In this document: positions 56,296-64,000 of the stretch, piece by piece
How the letters are laid out: each line of letters starts with the position of its first letter
Numbering within the stretch: position 1 is the stretch's first letter
NCBI GenBank assembly: GCA_022393335.1
Contig: JAJEKB010020603.1
Location: 140,383 to 204,382 of the forward strand
Source of the DNA: Macrotrachela quadricornifera
Lineage: Eukaryota; Rotifera; Eurotatoria; Philodinida; Philodinidae
Reading direction: 5' to 3'
DNA: 64,000 nt
Position numbers and translations under genes: made by a program
The notes under the pieces: generated by a model
What the model was told of the DNA's origin: nothing
Databases searched by the model: none
The model's input: only the letters and a program-made list of their open reading frames with translations

Positions 56296-58592
56296 CATGG
56301 GGAAAATTTCATCAGAAAACCGCGGTGGTTGGCGGTATATGAAACCGCGGTTTCAAGCGGTTTTTCATGTTAGCGGGAATCAGACCGTTTATGCGGTATT
56401 TCAAAACCGTTAAAAACCGCGGTATTTTTTTTGACGCGGTGTTCAGCGGTTTTGAGAAACCTCATAAAAGGTCTGATTCCCGCGGTTTTGAAAACCGTTA
56501 AAAACCGCGGTATTTTTTTGACGCGGTATTCAGCGGTTTTGAGAAACCTCATAAGTGGTCTGAGGGTGAGGGTTTTTAGAAACTGGTGCTTGTTTCCGCC
56601 GATCTACCGACGTGTATCTACCTAACTATCTTTCTGCTTAAGTAACCAGCTATCTATCTCCCTGAATATAAACTTATCAATCTATGTACCTAACTATCTA
56701 CCTAAGTATCTGATTAACTGTCTATCTACCGAAGCACCTCTCTATCTAACTACCTATGTATCTAACTGCCTATCTATCTACCTATCTGCCTATCTAACTG
56801 CCTAACTATCTATCTATCTACCTATCTGCCTATCTATCTAATTGTCTATCTAACTGCCTAACTATCTATCTACCGAACTGTCTTTCTATCTATCTACATA
56901 TCTATTTGACTGACTGTTTATTTATCTGGCTCATTACCTATTTGCTTATCTCTTTAAAACTGCTCACAACCGTGATGTCTGAAGCCAAAACGTTAAATAC
57001 CGCTAAGAATCGTGGTATCTCACACCGCTGTTACTCAATAGCTGTACCGCGGTATTAAAAACCGCTATTATCCAACGAACACATCGCTGTTTTGTAAACC
57101 GCCAAGAACCGCAGTATCTGAAACCGGGGTTATCTGTAAGCGCACCGCGTATTTTTTGCGCTGCGTTCGTCGAAAACCGCGGTTATCTGTTATCACACCG
57201 CGGTTTTTCATACCGCGGTGCTTCTGAGAAAAACTGCGGTTTTCTCAAAATTTTTTTCCGTGGGACTTCGGGAAATACGTGTGAAATAGTGGGGTACGAT
57301 ATCCTCTTAGTCCTTACTCATTCCATTTTTTACTTAAGACACCGCGTTTACAAATGACTGTACCGCGGTATGGGATACCGCGGTTAATAAATAGCCCACC
57401 GCGGTTAGTAGCTAGCTCACCGCGGTATTTCTTCCCGCGTTTAGTAACAAACTCACACCAGCATAAGATACTCGAATCGCTATCGAACTCATGTTGGTAT
57501 GAAAATCCCCAATCTTTAGCATCTAATACTAATCATGGGCTGAACTGTCACGGTTTATAAAACCGCTAACAACCACTAGATTTGAAAGCATGGGTATTAT
57601 CTGGATCATCCCGATTTGTGAAACCCGGTAACAACTTACATATTTAACATGGCGGTTATTATACACTACATCGTGGTGTATGAAACCGCTGATGTTTCAT
57701 TTGCACTTAAAGATTTTACTCCGTTTCGTGTATGAATATACTGCTAAAGTTATAACCGCCATAAACTGAGAAATAGTGCAAAGTTAAGGCATAGAATGAG
57801 TGAAGATAAACGAAGTTATAAAGAATAATTATTGATAGCCGACAATTTTCATTATTCGTTTTGTTGCGATTTCTATGAGTGTTTGATATACATGAAGATT
57901 ATAAATATTTATTCCAACACTATTTTACATGTTACTTGCTATGCCGCCTCACACAAATAATGAGCGATAAGAAAACATGAACTCAAGATAAAAGAAAATT
58001 TTTTACAAGGTGATGGCCAGTGTACCACAGTTCCACAAATCTAGTCAAACTATTATACACATATAATACCGAAATTATAGTCCGATGTAAGGTAATATAT
58101 GAAATCGTAACCAACTGACATAAATATGTAACTGAAGCTGCGGTTATAGGTGCATCAATCGCTGTTTACAAAATCACATCTAACCGATATATGTATAACC
58201 GCGGTTATTCCACGTACATATAGCGGTTTTGTAAACCGCTAGAAACAGCGGCATCTGAAACCGCGGTTATCCAACGTACATATAGTGGTTTCGTAAATCG
58301 CTAGAAACGGCGGTATCCAAAATCGCGGTTATCCAACGTACATATAGCGATTTTGTAAACCGCAAAGAATCGCGATATCTGAAACCGCGGTTATTCAACG
58401 TACACATACCGGTTTTGAAAACCGCAAAGAACCGCGATATTTAAAACCGCGGTTATTGATGAGCGCACCGCGGTTTTTTACACCGCGTTCATCGAAAACC
58501 GCGGATTACCGCGGTGATCCGAGTGGCACCGCGGTGCTACTAAGAGAAACCGCGGTTTTCTTAAAAATTTTTTTCCATGGGTTGTAGGTGCT
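56296..58592. repeat. CCGCGG-rich palindromic repeat region
   Basis: Dozens of AACCGCGGTT/ACCGCGGT palindromes in an AT-rich background. Ends mirror each other (CCCATGGGGAAAATTTC...GAAAACCGCGG at the left, CCGCGGTTTTC...TTTTTTTCCATGGG at the right), and a third copy of the end motif lies near 57235-57270 (CTGCGGTTTTCTC, TTTTTTTCCGTGGGA). Sub-arrays: ~110-bp units near 56385-56560 and ~62-bp units near 58198-58460 (AACCGCGGTTATCCAACGTA). Likely one or two foldback-type elements, not genes; 56188-56625 and 57354-57560 frames are artefacts. Confidence 0.75.
56640..56950. repeat. Degenerate tetranucleotide array (CTAT/CTAC)
   Basis: About 300 bp of TATCTACCTAACTATCTATC-type sequence inside the CCGCGG-rich region. 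Confidence 0.85.
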
Positions 58593-59744
58593 TACTACTT
58601 ATCTTTTGTGGCTTAGTCGCTGAAACGAATAGTCATGGGAAATACTAGAATCGACTGCTAATTTTCCTTACATGTAAAAATCACCATTTTGGACGATTTT
58701 TACCCGATTTTCATGACATGGGACTTTATGAACTATTCATAATATAGAGCAAGTTTTTCATTTATCTCGGATAATGGAAATGAAAAGAAAAAACAAACTC
58801 ATCTTTCATATTTATTAAGAAAAAATATAATTAAATAAATATTTTAATTTTACATGAATTATATATAAAACATATTCATTTTGAAGTTTTAATTATTCAA
58901 AGAAAATAAAAAATATTTTTCGAATTGAATAACTTACAAAAAAATAATTTCTTTTATGCTTAGTAATTTTATCGATATTTTAGTTGTAATCATGGGTTTT
59001 TTTTCTAAAAATGAATGTAATCATTATTGTTGAAAATATAAAATTGAAAATATCGAAATATTTTGTTTTCATGTTAAAATAAATGTTGCATTGTTGTCAC
59101 TTATTATAGATGTAATTATATATAAATGAATATTTCATTTTATCATGGTAACGTAATTACAAAAAATTTCGTAATAGAAATATTCGGACTGTTTAAATAC
59201 TTTTAAACAAAAGTACATTCCGATCTTCAATAATAATACTTCTCCTCTTTAGTCATTTCTGCACGTTACTCTATTGTATATTGAAAAAAAAAGAAACAAA
59301 ATGAATGAGTATTAGTCAAAGAACAAAGTGTCAATATTACAACTACATTTTGCAATTGATAAAAAAAACGAAAAAAGAAAAGAAGAATAACGAAATACTT
59401 GCTTAACAAATACATCATTTCTTCCTCGCACATTTTATCAAACAGAACAACGAAACAACAGTAAAAAGATTGAAGGTAAATACTAATTGATTTTTTTTTC
59501 ATTAAAAGAATATCTTTCAAATGTATATATTTAGTTCTTGTTAGTGATGTATCATAAATAGATTTTTATTTTGGATTTGTTTTCAGTTATTTATCAACTA
59601 ATTTGAAAAAGAAAAAAATTAATTTGCTTAGTTGATCATATTTTATTTTCACTCAAAAATATTTTTTTGAATAATTTCTATAATTTCAAATTTAGTCGTT
59701 TATTTTTAACTTGATAAAACTTAGTAAAAAAGTCGAAAATATAA
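58593..59744. other. Gene-free AT-rich stretch
   Basis: Very AT-rich with no convincing frame (59266-59520 minus is rejected) and no structured repeat. Confidence 0.5.
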
Positions 59745-60664
59745 CTATACTAGCGGTAGTATTCGGCGTTGCTCGGGAAATCTCCATACGGGAAACTTAT
59801 CATCTCAGAAAACGACAGAAGATGTATAGAAGGCTTGATTAAGACCTTTTCATCTATTATTACTACATATCTCGCCGTGCACACACTTATATTCATTTTT
59901 AAATCGGATAATTCAGCAAATAGTGTGGGGGTGTAACAGTCTTTCTCTTAACTCATGCGTATTTCCATACTTTACACCAATATCCAGTGCAAAAAAACTG
60001 GCACTAACAGGCAGATATTCTAACAATGGCAGCATATGTCCCGAAGTTTTTGAAAAACTGGGGAAAACTGTAATGTATCATAACCTGTTGTGAAATTTCA
60101 GCCCAATCCTCTCGCCAGCTACCCTGATCCATTTTGACCTTCCTCGAGACCTAAGAGTATGCCATGAAAAGTTTCGCACCCTCAACTCGTGCGATGTCCA
60201 AATGCATAAAAAACACACAGGCAGACAAACTTTCTCCTTTATATATATAAATTAGAAACATCCAATTTTCAAATTTAAACCAAAGAATCCTCGATAAAAA
60301 CCGATTAATCTTACAATCATAACAGATTCGCGAAATTTCTGGAAAATTAAAGCAAAGTTCATTGCGATAGAACTTCAGTGAAGTTTCACCCAGACGCCTC
60401 CTCCCTACTCCTATTAATGGTAACAGCACTCTTTAAAAATGCCTCCGAACTCAGAGAAGCACCATGGAAAATTTGGTAATGCTAGCAAATTCAGCACAAT
60501 CTGGGTGAGACTTCAACCACACCCTTGGTGGGTGACCCTGCCATGACCTTCCTCTGGGTCTGGGGAGGCACCATTGAATGTTTGGTGGCACTAGCTAGTA
60601 CAGGGACTGAATGCATAACGAACAGAGAGACAGACAGACATTCTTCTTTATATATCTAGATAAG
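59745..60664. repeat. Dispersed repeat with ACAGACAGAC end
   Basis: Begins near TACTAGCGGTAGTATTCGG with CGGCGTTGCTCGGG and ends AGAGACAGACAGACATTC-TTCTTTATATATCTAGATAA. An internal near-copy of the end occurs at 60205-60256 (CACAGGCAGACAAACTTTC, TTTATATATATAAATTAG), implying two tandem or nested copies. This end style is common in non-autonomous repeats of many invertebrates. Frame 60151-60429 is not credited. Confidence 0.55.
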
Positions 60665-61531
60665 CCATCAACCAATAATCCGCATCGTTATCTGTTAGGA
60701 AGTCCTTAATGATAGGTACAAAAGTGTTCTATTCAATGGTTATATAAAAGTTAACTCAATTTTCAAAAAATCACAAAATTTTTTGAACACATGATGGTAA
60801 GGCCGAATTTTTTTTTCGATAAGTCTATAAAAATCCATTCATTTTTTGAAAATCTATATATATTCTGAAAGCTACGGTTTCAGCGCATCTTCCTATGAAA
60901 AAAAACTGAACTTCGAATCTTTTTGAAAAATTGGGTTTGCTAAGGGGGAGTCCTTAAACATGCACTATAGAAATTTCAATAACAATTAGAAATAGAATAT
61001 CTTGTTGCTCTTATGATAATAATAAACAGTTATCTCTAGATTACATGTTTAGTTGAATGATTTTATTGCTTTAGTTTCAACAATTCGAAATATCATTTAT
61101 CTTTAAGTTAGTATGAAGTTCGTATGGTGAAAGAATGCTATTTTTCCGTAGTCAATAACATGATGAAATAAGAGGAAGTATTTCACAACACGTTCGTAAT
61201 GTAAGATAAGGTCTTTCTGAAAAGATTCTCGTTTTTGTTGGAAAGTTTTTGATATATAAAGCATGTAGAGAAGGCACAAAATAGAAGTCATTTTTATCTT
61301 ACTGTGTGAAAGAAAATATTTTCTCGTGTAAATGTAGAAATCGGAACAAAAGAAAACGAATTTTCTTTTGTATAAATGATATTGTATGATAACAGAATGA
61401 CAAAAATGACTTGTAGTGACTATTCTTTTTTTTCTCAATTTCATTTTTTCCGTCACTTTTTTTATATTCTGTATTGGATAATTTTCTTTAAAGTACACAT
61501 TGTTTATATTTTTAGAATACATTAATTCAAT
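60665..61531. other. No gene recognised
   Basis: AT-rich. The 139-codon minus-strand frame at 61103-61522 lies opposite the 5' flank of the next gene, is Lys/Phe/His-rich and does not look coding. Confidence 0.4.
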
Positions 61532-61858
61532 ATGGGTAAGATAGCTGAACGAGCACGCGAACTAGTCCAAAATGAGGCATCTTATAGTAATTATCCGTGC
61601 AATCAATTAGTTCATTATGCATTAACTGGTAATAAGTATGGACATTTGGCCACGGAATTTTTGAAATACGGCAAAGAAGTGACAAATCCTCAAGAAGGCG
61701 ATGTTGTTGTTGGTACAGATGGAAAACATTGTGGAATATTTGTTGGCTCAACTCATTTTGTTCATGCTAGTTATAGTAAACAAAAAGCAGTTGAATTAGA
61801 TTCAAGCCAATTAAAATATGTGTTTCCAGGTGGTTATCAAATTAGAAGAAAAGAGTAA
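61532..61858 (+). CDS. NlpC/P60-like small cysteine hydrolase
   Basis: 108 residues, ATG in CAATATGGG, intact and intronless. The catalytic layout of NlpC/P60 (papain-like) hydrolases is visible: Cys23 at a helix start (NYPCNQLVHYAL, compare the family's DCSGLV-type motif), a GDVVVG strand (56-61), His66 in KHCGIFVG (the family's HVGIY-type motif) and His78 in FVHAS as the third polar residue. Bacterial homologues cleave gamma-D-Glu-diaminopimelate bonds in peptidoglycan; relatives are amidases or deconjugases. Without a signal peptide it would act in the cytosol or be non-classical. Size is that of a minimal domain. Horizontal origin followed by use against bacteria or in food digestion is inference. 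Codon use matches the AT-rich surroundings. Confidence 0.75.
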   Translation: MGKIAERARELVQNEASYSNYPCNQLVHYALTGNKYGHLATEFLKYGKEVTNPQEGDVVVGTDGKHCGIFVGSTHFVHASYSKQKAVELDSSQLKYVFPGGYQIRRKE

Positions 61859-62878
61859 ATTCTATAAAATCATTAAAGTTTATTACGATGTATTGAAATT
61901 TATTTTACGTTTTTCAAACATGTAATTTGTTTAAATTTTCAGATAGTCAAGAAATATATATACTCGATAAATTCATAAAGTATTGATTAAAAAATAAAGT
62001 ACATTTGATATCAAATAAGAGTATGAAAAGGTCTACAAATAATACCTCGATGCTTCAATATACCTAATTTTCTAACTATTTTTCTCTAAAAAGATTCAGA
62101 TTGTTTTCTGTAGCTAAATCAATAAACATCGAAAAGCCAAGTCTTCTCTCTCTACGATAGAGTAAAATATGTTTCAATCAAACACTTATTATGAATCAAT
62201 AATTAACTTTCTCAATTGGATGAGAAATGGCTACAAATTAGCTTATTTTACTTTTTTCAATTTAGATTTAGAAGATTCATTCTTCGATCGTCATATGCGA
62301 ACTTTCCTAAATATCCTGAAATCACTGATTTAAAAACGTAAATTTGTACTAAAATCTGAAAGTGCTACAAGACAGCCAACTAGCTTCTTTCATAATTCAA
62401 AGTGTTAATGAACAAGACCAAAGAAAAATAAAAACCAAAATTCAGCTGATTTTCTCTGGACTATTCGATATATTCATTTGTTTATTTTTAAAAAAAATAA
62501 AAATATATCCGAATGATTTTTACTTTCAATTATCTTCAATAAAACATTTTTTTCTATTAACATATATTTTATTTTCAAAATCTAATCAAATTCAATAGTA
62601 GAGATTCGCTTTATAGTGTATAGATGTTTCTACACAATAAATTCGAATCAATTTATTTGAAATTTATAGAAATAAAAACTTTATATCATTTCAAAAGGTA
62701 ACTACAGAAAAAAGAAAATTAACTAGGAAATAATGTTTAATAATAATGGTAAGATGATGAGAATATTGTATTTGTGATGTCGGTATGTGTACGTGTTCCA
62801 TACATCCTATAAAGAGAAAAATTGTCAATTTCATCGCTATCATGAAGTATTTTAAATATTAAAAAAACAATATTTACC
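61859..62878. other. Intergenic region and 3' flank of the secreted Cys-rich gene
   Basis: A plus-strand frame at 62362-62598 is not convincing. On the minus strand, G|GTAAATATTG at 62876 and TCTCTTTATAG ending near 62811 mark a possible intron just after the stop of the next gene. Confidence 0.35.
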
Positions 62879-63445
62879 CTATTTGCCACTGTCAAGACGA
62901 GCACCACGATAAGTATAAAAAAGAAGATTAATACAAGGAGTATCAAAAAAATCACCAATAATATCTTCAACATTAAGACCAGAGAAAATAGAGGCACGAT
63001 CAAAAGAGTACATTGTTTCAGAAGGACTAAAACAACCATGAATTTGAGTAGTACCGCTTCGACAATCATCATCAGTACAAGATTTAAAAGTCAAATTGGC
63101 GTTTCCACAATCATCAGAAACTTCCTCATAACAAGCATAAAGTTGACAAGTTGTATTACGCCAACCAGTAGAATTGTGAGCATCATAATGAACAGTAAGA
63201 TTATCACATTTATCATCACTATAAGTATCACAACCATGAATATAAGTTTGAGCATCATGACATTTATCACCATGACAGGCATGATTACGAATAGTAGTAG
63301 TAACACAATCAGTATTTTGAAGTTTCTTAGCTAATTGTTTTGAGAGATACTTCAATTCACGTCGATTCATACCGGCTTCTGTTATGCAAATTGTCATCGC
63401 CAATACTAAACCGATGAAACAAATCAATTGGCTAATCTTTTCCAT
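62879..63445 (-). CDS. Secreted cysteine-rich protein with duplicated module
   Basis: 188 residues from ATG 63445 to TAG 62879. The signal peptide (MEKISQLICFIGLVLAMTIC...EA) ends near residue 24. Two related modules follow: CHGDKCHDAQTYIHGC and CTDDDCRSGTTQIHGC, i.e. C-x4-C-x8-HGC-like with a preceding conserved Cys. There are sixteen or so Cys and several N-glycosylation sequons (NLT, NST, NTT). The C-terminus is not strongly hydrophobic, so it is probably secreted rather than anchored. The family is not recognised; disulfide-rich extracellular protein is safe. A GTAAAT donor immediately after the TAG suggests a 3'-UTR intron or an alternative longer ending. Confidence 0.75.
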   Translation of the reverse strand: MEKISQLICFIGLVLAMTICITEAGMNRRELKYLSKQLAKKLQNTDCVTTTIRNHACHGDKCHDAQTYIHGCDTYSDDKCDNLTVHYDAHNSTGWRNTTCQLYACYEEVSDDCGNANLTFKSCTDDDCRSGTTQIHGCFSPSETMYSFDRASIFSGLNVEDIIGDFFDTPCINLLFYTYRGARLDSGK

Positions 63446-63489
63446 TGTTTTTTAGTAGCTAAATAATATGATTTTACATCTGTGTTTTA

Positions 63490-63507
63490 GCTTTATATAT
63501 ATACATA
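63490..63507 (-). promoter_or_regulatory. Possible TATA box of the Cys-rich gene
   Basis: Reading the minus strand, TATATATAAAGC lies 45-60 bp before the ATG. Spacing to a transcription start is plausible but AT-rich context makes chance likely. Confidence 0.3.
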
Positions 63508-64000
63508 GGTTATCAAATAAGAAGATACCTATAAGAAAAAAAAAGGAATTTTCTTATCAATAGAGAGAAAGATAGATATCAGTTTTCTCATAGAGACTTC
63601 ACCCATGTAACTAGTGGTAGGACGTTTATCTTTACTTTGTCAAGTGTTATAAAGTATTTAATTTCATTTATAAGTAGAAGAATTTTGTTTTAATTCAAAA
63701 AGTAAAATAGATCAATTTTATGTGTTAAACTAAAGTTGATCTACTTCATTTTGAAGATACTCGTTAATTCTTTACAAATATTAAAACTTTTCTCGAATAT
63801 CAAACTTTCATTATAATTTTGAATTATTCCATCATATTCTTCTTTTCCGATTAAAATCTGGATTATTTGTGATTATTCAAACATAATGCTGATTATCCTT
63901 TAGACCATCCGTTCTTTTTTATAAAAAAAATCTGATTAAAATTGATTTCGATTCTTGTGTTTCAACGCCAAAAGAAATATATATAAAGAAAAATTTATAT
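63508..64000. other. No gene recognised
   Basis: AT-rich upstream flank to the window end; nothing else seen. Confidence 0.4.

Noticed and set aside
61103..61522. 139-codon minus-strand frame upstream of the NlpC/P60-like gene
   Set aside because: Lys/Phe/Ile-rich composition typical of AT-rich non-coding DNA, and no splice or family support.
1..64000. Autonomous transposase or reverse transcriptase gene
   Set aside because: No frame showed DDE, hAT-dimerisation, RT or integrase motifs; every element seen is non-autonomous.

Overview
The window is AT-rich, repeat-dense nuclear DNA from a metazoan, most likely a bdelloid rotifer (Rotaria-like). The evidence is: a gene fusing an arginine-type ADP-ribosyltransferase fold to kinesin-light-chain-type TPRs; F-box and ribonuclease-inhibitor-type leucine-rich repeats with each 28-residue repeat on its own exon; a bacterial-looking NlpC/P60-like small gene; a SPEF1/CLAMP ciliary gene; a eukaryotic 5S rRNA pair; short GT-AG introns of 55-97 bp; and AATAAA signals. 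The lineage is inferred from gene content, not from a marker comparison.

Layout. 1-12 kb: a foldback repeat, a 2.8-kb satellite of about 30 units of 93 bp, a gene-free stretch, another foldback, and a cluster of three short-period arrays (TGAGGG-like, a 14-mer, an AT-rich array). 12-17 kb: a minus-strand F-box/LRR gene or remnant, with its candidate first exon 4.2 kb upstream and foldbacks between. 17-31.5 kb: almost purely mobile DNA, including several foldbacks, a near-perfect 1.38-kb palindrome, and a 5.4-kb element with 8-bp target-site duplications and hAT-like ends that contains other elements nested to three levels. 31.9-32.9 kb: two 5S rRNA genes in head-to-head inverted 238-bp arms. 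35.7-45.2 kb is the gene island: a secreted/GPI-like cysteine-containing protein (two exons), SPEF1 (minus, two exons), a decayed 2OG-Fe(II) oxygenase, an unknown 311-aa protein and an EGF-like 7TM receptor. 45-52 kb: sparse coding hints and a 1.4-kb inverted-repeat element. 52.3-54.2 kb: the ART-TPR gene. 54.7-60.7 kb: a TTAA-flanked element, a 2.3-kb region rich in palindromic CCGCGG motifs, and a dispersed repeat. 61.5-63.4 kb: the NlpC/P60-like gene and a secreted cysteine-rich protein.

The genes do not form a pathway; several look like lineage-expanded or horizontally acquired accessory genes. The strongest theme is architecture: at least eleven large inverted repeats in 64 kb, nested terminal-inverted-repeat elements with intact target-site duplications, and elements of one terminal family whose interiors are tandem arrays. 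All boundaries were read by eye; no alignment or database search was run.
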